DNA from: Verrucomicrobiaceae bacterium
Lineage (GTDB): Bacteria; Verrucomicrobiota; Verrucomicrobiia; Verrucomicrobiales; Verrucomicrobiaceae
Assembly: GCA_016713035.1 (NCBI GenBank)
Contig: JADJPW010000014.1
Location: 62,001-126,000 of the forward strand
Direction: 5' to 3'
Length of the DNA stretch: 64,000 nucleotides
Shown: one piece after another, positions 7,932 to 15,963 of the stretch
How positions within the stretch are numbered: position 1 is the first letter of the stretch
Layout of the letters: every line of letters begins with the position of its first letter
The notes under the pieces: generated by a model
Told to the model about the DNA's origin: nothing
Database searches by the model: none
Seen by the model: the letters and a program-made list of their open reading frames with translations, nothing else
Program-made: the position numbers and the translations under genes

Positions 7932-9131
7932 ATGCGCTTACTTATTCCCCTTTTCCTCACGGCTTCGTCTTTCGCCACTGAGTCTCTCGTATCGGATGTG
8001 GCGGGCTTTGACCGAGCCGCGGCGGCGGCGAAGGCCGGGGATGTCATCGTGCTGAAAAACGGCGAGTGGAAGGACGCCCGGCTAAAAATCCGCGCTAGTG
8101 GCTCTGAGGAGTCCCCTGTGACGGTGCGGGCGCAGACGGCGGGGAAAGCGCTGCTCACGGGCGATTCGCGTCTGCAGGTAGGTGGGCGCTTTGTGCTGGT
8201 GGAGGGGCTGCATTTTCAGAATCCGACCAGCGAGGAGGCTATCGAGCTACGAATCGACTCCGACGAGGTGGCGCAGGAGTGCCGCATCACGCAGTGCGCT
8301 GTCGTTTCTACCCAACCGAGCGCGGAGAATGGCAAAAAGACTCATTTCATCTCACTCTATGGCCGTGAGCACCGTGTGGATCACTGCCGCTTTGCGGGAA
8401 AAACGAGCGAAGGGCCCATGATGGTCGTTTGGCTGAGTGAGGAGCATCAGGAGTGGGGCCGCCACCGCATCGACCACAATCATTTTGGCCCACGCGAGCC
8501 CCTGGGACGCAATGGCGGCGAAACGATCCGCCTGGGTGATAGCAAAACAAGCCTCCTCAATGCGGAATGCCTGGTGGAGCACAATCTTTTCGAGAAATGC
8601 GATGGAGAGGCCGAATGCATCTCCAACAAGTCCTGCGGCAACACCTACCGTCGCAATACATTCCTCGAAGTCTCTGGCACTCTGACTCTACGGCACGGGA
8701 ATCGCTGTCTGGTGGAGAAGAATGCCTTTCTCGGCAATGAGGCAAAGGGCACCGGCGGCGTGCGCATCATCGGTGAGGGCCATGTGGTGCGGGGGAACTA
8801 CTTTGAGAAACTGACGGGCGACCGCGAGCGCTCACCACTCTGCCTCATGGCTGGCATCCCCGACACGCCACTTAATGGCTACGCTCAGGTGAAAGATGCC
8901 CGTATCGACGATAACCTCTTCATCGGCTGCGAGCACTCCGTGGCCTTCAGCTACGCAGGGCATAAAAACGCCACTTTGAAGCCACTCAACACGCAGGTGA
9001 GTGGGAACTACTTCACCACGGCCAAGCCGGATGATCTGGATGAGCACCCCTACATGTACTGGGAGCAAAAAGACCTGAAAAAGCCCGCCTGGGTCGATCA
9101 GCGTGAGCCCGCAGGCCCTACATGGAAGTAA
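7932..9131 (+). CDS. Polysaccharide lyase family 6 (chondroitinase B / alginate lyase type)
   Basis: This secreted protein of 399 residues starts with a signal peptide (MRLLIPLFLTASSFA). The body is a right-handed beta-helix of the chondroitinase B family, pfam Chondroitinas_B. The signature block ECISNKSCGNTYRRN followed by GTLTLRHGNRCLVEKN supplies the Lys and Arg that act as catalytic base and acid in chondroitinase B and family 6 alginate lyases. RFVLVEGLHFQN and HRVDHCRFAGKTSEG are further family blocks. The substrate, alginate or a glycosaminoglycan, cannot be told from the sequence. The open frame begins at 7761 within glgB, but the signal peptide start at 7932 is preferred. It follows glgB by 67 bp and may share its transcript. 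Confidence 0.88.
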   Translation: MRLLIPLFLTASSFATESLVSDVAGFDRAAAAAKAGDVIVLKNGEWKDARLKIRASGSEESPVTVRAQTAGKALLTGDSRLQVGGRFVLVEGLHFQNPTSEEAIELRIDSDEVAQECRITQCAVVSTQPSAENGKKTHFISLYGREHRVDHCRFAGKTSEGPMMVVWLSEEHQEWGRHRIDHNHFGPREPLGRNGGETIRLGDSKTSLLNAECLVEHNLFEKCDGEAECISNKSCGNTYRRNTFLEVSGTLTLRHGNRCLVEKNAFLGNEAKGTGGVRIIGEGHVVRGNYFEKLTGDRERSPLCLMAGIPDTPLNGYAQVKDARIDDNLFIGCEHSVAFSYAGHKNATLKPLNTQVSGNYFTTAKPDDLDEHPYMYWEQKDLKKPAWVDQREPAGPTWK

Positions 9132-9179
9132 GATGCCATTGCGCTGAATGTCCGCCCGTGCTCCAAGCGTTTCGACCCT

Positions 9180-10037
9180 ATGCCGATGACCTCCATCTTC
9201 ACTGAATGCCTCTCTGAGCCCATCGGGCAGCGTGCGCTACTCGCATGCCTCATGATCGGCTTCGCGAACGGCTTTGTGAGTGCCTTTGTGGTGCTGCAAA
9301 AGTCTGCGCTGAAGGTAGGCACGCTCTCCCATGCGCTGCTGCCAGGCATCGCACTGGCCGTGCTGCTGGCGGGTGGGCTCACGGCATGGAGTGCGCTGGC
9401 GGGGGCTGTCTTTGCGGCGCTGCTCGTCGGTCTGGGATCGCTCTTTCTCTCACGCACCTCTCGGCTCGATCATGATACCGCGATGGGCGTGCTCTACACC
9501 ACCGCCTTTGCCGCAGGCTACCTCATTCTCACGAAGCTGGATGTGCGGCAGAAGCTGGATGAGTGGCTCTTTGGTAGTGTGAATGCGATGAGTGACAGTG
9601 ATCTATGGATCGCCTTTGGCATCAGCGCCGTGGCGGTGCTGGCGCTCATCGCCCTCCAACGCCCCCTGATGATCTATCTCTTTGAGCCGAACATCGCAGC
9701 CAGTCTAGGCGTGCCAGTGCGGCTGCTGAGCTACACCCTGTTTGGCATCACGATCCTGGTGCTCATCTCCTCACTCCAGGCGGTAGGCTGCATCCTCAGC
9801 GTGGGACTGATGGTGGCACCTGCGGCGGCGGTTTACCTGCTCACGGATAATGCGCGGGCTCTTTTCTGGGGCGGTGGCCTCATCGGCGGCTTGGGCAGCG
9901 GCGCGGCTTTTTTCCTCTCGTATCCACTCGGCTGGCCAGTCAGCGCTACCATCATCGTGGTGATCGGGGCCATCTTCGTGCTGGCCTACATTTTTAGCCC
10001 GCGCTATGGCCTCCTGAGCGGCCGCGCAGGGCGGTGA
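9180..10037 (+). CDS. Metal ABC transporter permease (ZnuB/MntB, ABC-3 family)
   Basis: This inner-membrane protein of 285 residues has about eight or nine hydrophobic segments. The family blocks are clear: VVLQKSALKVGTLSHALLPG near residues 38-57, LDHDTAMGVLYTTAFA, DEWLFGSVNAMS and VGCILSVGLMVAPAAAVYLL. ABC-3 permeases move zinc, manganese or iron across the membrane with an ATPase and a substrate-binding protein. Neither partner is present beside this gene: upstream is the polysaccharide lyase and downstream a convergent UPF0261 gene. It must pair with subunits coded elsewhere or be a leftover of a lost operon. The metal cannot be predicted. Confidence 0.9.
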   Translation: MPMTSIFTECLSEPIGQRALLACLMIGFANGFVSAFVVLQKSALKVGTLSHALLPGIALAVLLAGGLTAWSALAGAVFAALLVGLGSLFLSRTSRLDHDTAMGVLYTTAFAAGYLILTKLDVRQKLDEWLFGSVNAMSDSDLWIAFGISAVAVLALIALQRPLMIYLFEPNIAASLGVPVRLLSYTLFGITILVLISSLQAVGCILSVGLMVAPAAAVYLLTDNARALFWGGGLIGGLGSGAAFFLSYPLGWPVSATIIVVIGAIFVLAYIFSPRYGLLSGRAGR

Positions 10038-10049
10038 TGGCTGCAATTC

Positions 10050-11258
10050 TCACACAGCCTGTATCTGTCGCAGCAGAGCACCTGCACATGCGGCGGCGAA
10101 TTCGGGTGCATTGATCTCACTGTCCATCTCCACCAGTGGGATGCCGGGCTTCAGATGCTGCTTCACTGCGTCAAACAGTGCTGCATCTGCTTCCGCATCC
10201 TCAAAGGGCTTCCCTGCTGCGCTGATGATGCTGATGGCATTTTTCGGCAGCAGCACCGTCACGGGGCCACGGTAGGCATTGGCCTTCTCCGCGAGGATGC
10301 GGCCCAATTCTGCGCACTCAGCCGCATTCGTGCGCATCAGCGTCACCTGCGGATTATGGATGTAAAACGTCCGTCCATCGAACTTGGCGGGGACGCTGCT
10401 GCGCTCACCGAAATTCACCATATCCAGGCAGCCCGGCGTGATGATGGTGGGTATCCCCGCCTTCGCCGCTGCATCTAGCCGCGTCTTCCCGGCTCCTAAG
10501 ATGCCGCCCACCAGCTCATCGGCCCACTCCGTCGTCGTCACGTCCAATACACCCGCGAACATGCCACTCTCGATGAGCGACTCCATCACGCGTCCACCCA
10601 TTCCCGTGGCATGAAAGACGAGGACTTCGTATCCCGCGTCCTCCAACATCTTGCGGGCGATGTTCACACATTCCGTCGTATTGCCGAACATGGACGCAGC
10701 GATCAGCGGCTTATCCGCACCTACGGGCACCTGCGTCTCCACCATGCCACAGATCGCACCCGCAGCACGGGCCAGTAGCACACGGGAAATGCGATTGATC
10801 CCACTCACATCCACGATGCTCGGGAACATCACGATGTCCTTCGTGCCCACATACGCCGCCACATTGCCCGCAGCGAGCGTGGAGACCATCACCTTCGGGA
10901 AACCCACTGGCAGCGCACGCATCCCCGCTGTGCCGATCGCGGTGCCACCGCCACCACCGAGCGAGATCACGCCCTGGATCGTGCCGCTTGCCACGAGCTG
11001 GCTTAAATAAGCCGCCGCCGCACCTGCCATCGCCGTGACGGCTTCACCGCGATCTTGCCTGGAGATGATTCCCGCCAGATCGACACCGCCCGCAGCCGCG
11101 AGTGACTCACGCGTCACATCCGGCGTGATCTGCGGTGCCGTGCCAGTGCCTGCATCGATCAAAATGACGCGATGTCCGCGTGAGCGGATGATTTCCGCCA
11201 CGTAAGCGTGTTCATGTCCCTTGGTGTCGAAAGTGCCGAGTACAGCGATGGTAGCCAT
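10050..11258 (-). CDS. UPF0261 (Tm-1-like ATP-binding) protein
   Basis: This 402-residue cytoplasmic protein belongs to the UPF0261 / Tm-1-like family. The N-terminal block TIAVLGTFDTKGHEHAYVAE and the glycine-rich loop VISLGGGGGTAIGTAGMRAL with PKVMVST are diagnostic. The C-terminal half has DMVNFGERSSVP and FYIHNPQVTLMRT. The plant homologue Tm-1 binds ATP in an N-terminal domain of this type; bacterial members have no firmly known reaction. MATIAVLG at 11258 is taken as the start; an in-frame ATG at 11267 also exists. It is divergent from the fucose-isomerase-like gene with a 106-bp shared control region, which suggests a linked catabolic role. Confidence 0.88.
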   Translation of the reverse strand: MATIAVLGTFDTKGHEHAYVAEIIRSRGHRVILIDAGTGTAPQITPDVTRESLAAAGGVDLAGIISRQDRGEAVTAMAGAAAAYLSQLVASGTIQGVISLGGGGGTAIGTAGMRALPVGFPKVMVSTLAAGNVAAYVGTKDIVMFPSIVDVSGINRISRVLLARAAGAICGMVETQVPVGADKPLIAASMFGNTTECVNIARKMLEDAGYEVLVFHATGMGGRVMESLIESGMFAGVLDVTTTEWADELVGGILGAGKTRLDAAAKAGIPTIITPGCLDMVNFGERSSVPAKFDGRTFYIHNPQVTLMRTNAAECAELGRILAEKANAYRGPVTVLLPKNAISIISAAGKPFEDAEADAALFDAVKQHLKPGIPLVEMDSEINAPEFAAACAGALLRQIQAV

Positions 11259-11364
11259 AGTGCGCATAGGAGCCAGCGGGAGCATTTCCGGCAAGTGGAA
11301 TGACAGACCGGTAGATATGAGGACGTGATGGCTGCCGTCACCGCATCACCGACCACCCTTTTGC

Positions 11365-12960
11365 ATGAAAACGATCACACTCGTCGCCTCGGGCGATCTC
11401 CGCCTCGCTGCCAATCAGACCTGCTGGGCTGCCCAAAAGGACATGGAGGACAAGCTGACCGCCGCACTGAAAAAAGAAGGCTCCAGCGTGAAGCGTGCGC
11501 ATCCCTATGACCGGGCAAAGAAGCATGGCTTCATCGACTCGCAAAAAATGGGCATCGAGGTCTTCCGTGGCATCGACCCAGATGCACCGCTCATCGTCGC
11601 AGAGGCGGTGTGGCAGTATTCGCATCATGTGCTCGCCGGTTTGACCACGCATCGCGGCCCGATTTTGACCGTGGCAAACTGGAGCGGCCAGTGGCCCGGC
11701 TTGGTGGGACTACTGAATCTCAACGCCTCCCTCACCAAGGCTGGCGTGCGTTACTCCACGCTCTGGAGTGAGGACTTCACGGATGCATTTTTTCAAAATG
11801 GTCTGCGTGAATGGCTCACGACCGGCTCCATCACCCACGATCAGTCCCATGTGCGCGATCTCGCCCGGCTGAAGCTGCCCGCAGATGATCTGCACTGCGG
11901 ACGCGACTTCGCACGCCGCTTCAGAGCCCAAAAGGCAATCCTCGGCGTCTTCGATGAAGGCTGCATGGGCATGTTCAATGCCATCGTGCCAGATCACCTG
12001 CTGCATCCCACGGGCTGCTTCAAAGAACGCCTCAGCCAATCGACGCTCTACGCCGCCATGCGTGAGGTGAGTGATGCCGATGCCGCAAACGTCTATGCCT
12101 GGCTGAAAAAGAAGGGCCTGCGCATGCATCTCGGCACCGATGAGGCCACAGAGCTCACCGAGGCGCAGATCCTGCTCCAGTGCAAAATGTACATCGCGGC
12201 CCTGCGCCTCGCGGATGACTTCGGCTGTGCGGCCATCGGCATCCAGTATCAGCAGGGGCTCAAAGATCTCACACCCGCCAGCGACCTCGTCGAAGGCATG
12301 CTCAACAATGCCGATCGCCCATCCGTGCGCAGCGCCGATGGGACGCGCATCCTCTTTGAAGGCGAGGCTCTGCCACACTTCAATGAAGTCGATGAATGCG
12401 CAGGCATCGACGGCCTGATCACCTACCGGCTCTGGCGAGAGCTGGGCTTCGCCCCAGAGAATACGCTGCACGATCTGCGCTGGGCCGCAAAATACGGGAA
12501 GGACGATGTCTGGGTGCTCCTCATCAGCGGTGCGGCACCACCCGCGCACTTCATCGGCGGCTGGAAGGGCGCATCCAGCGAACGCCAGCCTGCGATGTAC
12601 TTCCACCTCGGCGGCGGCACGCTCAAAGGCATCAGCAAGCCAGGTCACATCGTCTGGAGCCGTGTCTTCATCATGAATGACAGACTGCACTGCGACATCG
12701 GTGTCGCAGAGGTGGTCAAACTACCCGAGGCAGAAACAAACCGCCGCTGGGCCGAAACCACGCCCCAGTGGCCCATCATGCACACCGTGCTCAAAGGCGT
12801 CACCCGCGACCAGATGATGGCCCGCCATCAGAGCAACCACATCCAGGTCGTTTATGCCCCGAACGAACAGCAGGCCCACCGCGCCGCCCGCATCAAAGCC
12901 GCCGCCATGGCAGGACTCGGGCTGGAAACGCACCTCTGCGGCGATGTGAAGCTGGCCTGA
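11365..12960 (+). CDS. L-fucose isomerase-like protein
   Basis: This cytoplasmic protein of 531 residues resembles proteins annotated as fucose isomerase-like in Verrucomicrobia and Planctomycetes. The N-terminal half has alternating strands and helices and a VFDEGCMGMFNAI block; the C-terminal half has FNEVDECAGIDGLITYRLW, RQPAMYFHLGGGTLKG and a late HQSNHIQVVYA segment, where a metal-ligand histidine would be expected. True fucose isomerase is about 590 residues and uses Glu, Asp and His for manganese; I cannot confirm all three ligands by eye. A sugar isomerase or related lyase role is inferred. It is divergent from the UPF0261 gene and convergent with the CBM9-like gene, 12 bp away. Confidence 0.6.
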   Translation: MKTITLVASGDLRLAANQTCWAAQKDMEDKLTAALKKEGSSVKRAHPYDRAKKHGFIDSQKMGIEVFRGIDPDAPLIVAEAVWQYSHHVLAGLTTHRGPILTVANWSGQWPGLVGLLNLNASLTKAGVRYSTLWSEDFTDAFFQNGLREWLTTGSITHDQSHVRDLARLKLPADDLHCGRDFARRFRAQKAILGVFDEGCMGMFNAIVPDHLLHPTGCFKERLSQSTLYAAMREVSDADAANVYAWLKKKGLRMHLGTDEATELTEAQILLQCKMYIAALRLADDFGCAAIGIQYQQGLKDLTPASDLVEGMLNNADRPSVRSADGTRILFEGEALPHFNEVDECAGIDGLITYRLWRELGFAPENTLHDLRWAAKYGKDDVWVLLISGAAPPAHFIGGWKGASSERQPAMYFHLGGGTLKGISKPGHIVWSRVFIMNDRLHCDIGVAEVVKLPEAETNRRWAETTPQWPIMHTVLKGVTRDQMMARHQSNHIQVVYAPNEQQAHRAARIKAAAMAGLGLETHLCGDVKLA

Positions 12961-12972
12961 CCGAGCTGTAGG

Positions 12973-13581
12973 CTAACAAGCCACCAGCTCCAGCACTCCG
13001 AAGCTCTCTGGCACATGAAAATCGGGCTTCACCGTGCCGGGATTCACCCACGGCATCCAGCCCATGTGCACACTGCCATCCTCGCGGTGATGGAACTCCG
13101 CGCGGTACAGCCCCGCATACATCTCACTGCCACGCAGCACACCCAGACGCCGCAGCACATCGAGCGGGATACTCCCACTCACCGTGTAGCGACTGCCCAT
13201 GATCTGAGTATCGAGTCGCAGCCCCTCACAGCACCAGTCCCAGTCGATCTCCCGGTAAAAACGAGCCGCATAATCCGCCACATCACCACGCGGACTCATC
13301 TCCAGCGCAAAATAGGGCTTCAGACTCAGATCTGGCGCAAAAAAGATCTCCACACGATCCGAGCCCAGCGCACGATCCTTTGCCGTATCGGCCTCTGGCA
13401 GCACGAGATCCTCATCCTCGCACTCAAAGCGGAACCAAAAGCTCTCACCATCATGCAGCGCCCGGAACTCCGTCCACGGCGCAGACCGCTGCTCCCACGC
13501 AAAGGTGAAATCCGTCAGCGGCGCGGCCTTGGACCAGTCGAGCGTGGAATTGGGGGCATGTTGGACGAGGTAGCGCTTCAT
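12973..13581 (-). CDS. CBM9-like (DOMON-type) carbohydrate-binding protein
   Basis: This 202-residue protein has no signal peptide and consists of one beta-sandwich domain. The segments TFAWEQRSAPWTEFRALHDG, SFWFRFECEDEDL, DRVEIFFAPD and YTVSGSIPLDVL fit the CBM9-like family found in xylan-binding modules and in many stand-alone proteins of this phylum. A sugar-binding role is an inference from fold only, and cytoplasmic location makes it odd for a binding module. Start MKRYLVQHAP at 13581 was chosen; the frame continues 27 codons upstream over the glpT start region without conserved sequence. The 64-bp gap to glpT is a divergent promoter region. Confidence 0.7.
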   Translation of the reverse strand: MKRYLVQHAPNSTLDWSKAAPLTDFTFAWEQRSAPWTEFRALHDGESFWFRFECEDEDLVLPEADTAKDRALGSDRVEIFFAPDLSLKPYFALEMSPRGDVADYAARFYREIDWDWCCEGLRLDTQIMGSRYTVSGSIPLDVLRRLGVLRGSEMYAGLYRAEFHHREDGSVHMGWMPWVNPGTVKPDFHVPESFGVLELVAC

Positions 13582-13645
13582 TTCGCTGCTTTGGCATTCC
13601 TTGCCCATTGACGCAAACGCCCTCTTTCTGACAGTCTGCGCCTTC

Positions 13646-14989
13646 ATGTTTGCCTTTCTCAAACCAGCCGCGCATGCCCCGCGCCTGCCTGCGGCTCAAA
13701 TCGACGCCGAATACCGCCGTCTGCGGCTCCAGGTCTTCGCCGGCATCTTTTTCGGTTACGCGGCTTACTACCTCGTGCGGAAGAATTTCTCCCTCGCCAT
13801 CCCAGACATCCTGCGGGACTACCCGCAGTACTCCAAGGCCCAACTCGGCTCCGCCATGACCGGACTCAGCATCGCCTACGGCTTCTCCAAGTTCCTCATG
13901 GGCAGCGTGTCGGATAAGAGCAATCCGCGCTACTTTCTCCCACTCGGGCTGCTGCTCTCCTGCGCGGTGCTGGCGGTCTTTGGCTTCGTCAAAGAGGTCT
14001 ATCTCTCCCTCACCGCCATGATCGTGCTCCAGACGCTCAATGGCTGGTTCAATGGCATGGGCTGGGCACCCTGTGGCAAAACCATGGTCCACTGGTTCAG
14101 CACCAAAGAACGCGGCCGCGCCGTCTCCATCTGGAACGTCGCCCACAATGTCGGCGGGGCCCTCGTCGCCACCATCGCCCTGTGGGGTGTCACGTTGTTT
14201 CATGACTGGGGTGCTAAATTTTACTTCAATGCCATGGTCTCCACCGGCATCGCGGTGCTCGCCTTCATCCTCATCCGTGACACACCGCAGAGCTGTGGCC
14301 TGCCGCCCATCGAGGAGTATAAAAACGACTACCCGCCGGATTACAGCGCCGAGCACGAGCGCACCTTCACCTTCCGCGAGATCTTCTTCGGCCACGTCTT
14401 CAACAACAAGCTGCTATGGGCCATCGCCATCGCGAACGCCTTCGTCTATTTCGTGCGCTACGGCGTGGTGGACTGGATACCCACCTACCTACAAACCGCG
14501 AAAAACTTCTCCTTCCAGCAGTCCAGCACGGCCTGGGCCTGCTTTGAGTGGGCTGCGGTGCCTGGCACGATCCTATGCGGCTGGATGTCGGACAAGGTCT
14601 TCAAATCCCGCCGTGCTCCTGCCACCATCCTTTTTATGATCCCCACGCTACTCGGCCTCATCGCCTACGGGCTAAATCGCAACGGCCCGCTATGGATCGA
14701 CATCACCGCACTCATCACCATCGGCTTCTTCATTTACGGCCCAGTGATGCTCATCGGCCTCCAGGCACTCGATATGGTGCCGAAAAAGGCCGCTGGCACT
14801 GCGGCTGGCTTTACGGGCTTCTTCGGCTACGTTTTTGGCAGCGCCATCGCTGGCACCGGAGTCGGCTGGATCGCCGATCACTGGGGCTGGGGTGGTGTGA
14901 TCATCACCATGTGCATCTGCTGCGTGCTGACAATGCTCTTCAGCGCCCTCACCCTCGGCCACAAAGCCAAAAGCTCCTGCTCGCTATGA
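13646..14989 (+). CDS. glpT: Glycerol-3-phosphate transporter
   Basis: This is an inner-membrane antiporter of the organophosphate:phosphate (OPA) branch of the major facilitator superfamily, with 447 residues and twelve predicted segments. It is strongly similar to my memory of E. coli GlpT: LRLQVFAGIFFGYAAYYLVR, SIAYGFSKFLMGSVSD, GMGWAPCGKTMVHWF, RDTPQSCGLPPIEEYKNDYP and KKAAGTAAGFTGFFGY. The two phosphate-binding arginines are present (Arg45 in YLVRKNF and Arg271 in FVRYGVVDW). It imports glycerol-3-phosphate in exchange for phosphate. The start at 13646 matches the family N-terminus; the frame is open to 13601. It overlaps glpQ by ATGA, so the two genes are translationally coupled. Confidence 0.96.
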   Translation: MFAFLKPAAHAPRLPAAQIDAEYRRLRLQVFAGIFFGYAAYYLVRKNFSLAIPDILRDYPQYSKAQLGSAMTGLSIAYGFSKFLMGSVSDKSNPRYFLPLGLLLSCAVLAVFGFVKEVYLSLTAMIVLQTLNGWFNGMGWAPCGKTMVHWFSTKERGRAVSIWNVAHNVGGALVATIALWGVTLFHDWGAKFYFNAMVSTGIAVLAFILIRDTPQSCGLPPIEEYKNDYPPDYSAEHERTFTFREIFFGHVFNNKLLWAIAIANAFVYFVRYGVVDWIPTYLQTAKNFSFQQSSTAWACFEWAAVPGTILCGWMSDKVFKSRRAPATILFMIPTLLGLIAYGLNRNGPLWIDITALITIGFFIYGPVMLIGLQALDMVPKKAAGTAAGFTGFFGYVFGSAIAGTGVGWIADHWGWGGVIITMCICCVLTMLFSALTLGHKAKSSCSL

Positions 14990-15927
14990 AACTCCTCGCC
15001 TGCCTCACACTACTCGCCGTCTCTGCCGCAGCACAGCCACTCACCATCGCCCACCGGGGAGCGAGTGGCTATGTCCCAGAGCACACACGAGAGGCAAAAG
15101 TGATGGCCCATGCTCTAGGGGCAGACTTCATCGAGCAAGATGTCGTCCTCAGCCGTGATGATGTGCCTGTCGTGCTGCATGACATTCATCTGGACACGAC
15201 CAGTGATGTCGCCACCCGCTTCCCAGATCGGAAGCGGGCGAACGGGCGCTACTACGCACTCGATTTCACGCTCGCGGAGCTACGGCAGCTTTCCATGCAT
15301 GAGCGCACCGATCACAAAAAAGGCACTCAGGTCTATCCGAAGCGATTTCCAGCAACGACGGGCGGTTTTCCCATCCTGACGCTCGATGAGGAGCTGGGAC
15401 TCATCGCGGGGCTGAATCAGAGCACCGGCCGCGTGGCGGGCATCTACCCAGAGATCAAGCAACCAGCCTGGCACCGCGCAGAAGGCCACGACATCAGCCC
15501 CATCGTGCTGCGAGTGCTGGCAAAGCATGGCTACACCTCCAAAGACCACGCCTGCTACCTGCAATGCTTTGAGTTCGATGAAGTAAAGCGCCTACGCGGT
15601 GAGCTGGGATGGCAGGGACGGCTCATCTACCTCATGAGCAGCCAAACGAAGACCGATCTGGCCGCCGTAGCCAGCGTGGCGGATGGCATCGGCCCGCCGA
15701 TCAGCAGCGTGGTGAGCGGAAAACGCGTCACCGACCTGACGACGCGTGCACACGCACTGAAGCTAGAGGTGCATCCCTACACCTTACGCGTCGATGATTT
15801 GCCAAAAGACATCTCCACCGCAGCGGAGCTGATGCGGCTCCTCTTTGATGAAGCGAAGGTGGATGCGCTGTTCACAGATTTCCCCGATGTGACCGTCAAG
15901 TGGCTCAACAAGAAAACCAGCCGCTAA
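14986..15927 (+). CDS. glpQ: Periplasmic glycerophosphodiester phosphodiesterase
   Basis: This secreted enzyme of 313 residues hydrolyses glycerophosphodiesters such as glycerophosphocholine to glycerol-3-phosphate plus alcohol. A signal peptide covers the first 17 residues (ending SAAAQ). The catalytic pair is seen in TIAHRGASGYVPEHT (His23, Arg24). Metal ligands are in FIEQDVVLSRDDVPVVLHD (Glu50, Asp52) with His65 as the second catalytic histidine. The long insertion before GIYPEIKQP is typical of GlpQ rather than cytoplasmic UgpQ. The ATG overlaps the glpT stop, so product formed in the periplasm is taken up by the co-translated transporter. A hairpin terminator follows the stop. Confidence 0.95.
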   Translation: MKLLACLTLLAVSAAAQPLTIAHRGASGYVPEHTREAKVMAHALGADFIEQDVVLSRDDVPVVLHDIHLDTTSDVATRFPDRKRANGRYYALDFTLAELRQLSMHERTDHKKGTQVYPKRFPATTGGFPILTLDEELGLIAGLNQSTGRVAGIYPEIKQPAWHRAEGHDISPIVLRVLAKHGYTSKDHACYLQCFEFDEVKRLRGELGWQGRLIYLMSSQTKTDLAAVASVADGIGPPISSVVSGKRVTDLTTRAHALKLEVHPYTLRVDDLPKDISTAAELMRLLFDEAKVDALFTDFPDVTVKWLNKKTSR

Positions 15928-15936
15928 CGTGATGCT

Positions 15937-15954
15937 GGCCGCTGCTTAGCGGCT
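15937..15954. terminator. Bidirectional hairpin between convergent genes
   Basis: GCCGCT (15938-15943), loop GCTT, AGCGGC (15948-15953) forms a six-pair GC-rich hairpin, closed by a G-T pair, in the 36-bp gap between convergent glpQ and the DUF1549 gene. There is no strong U tract, so efficiency is uncertain. Confidence 0.6.
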
Positions 15955-15963
15955 ACACCGGCT

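Noticed and set aside
11710..12690. A 326-codon minus-strand frame opposite the fucose-isomerase-like gene
   Set aside because: Antisense shadow; the plus strand has better protein character and a proper start.
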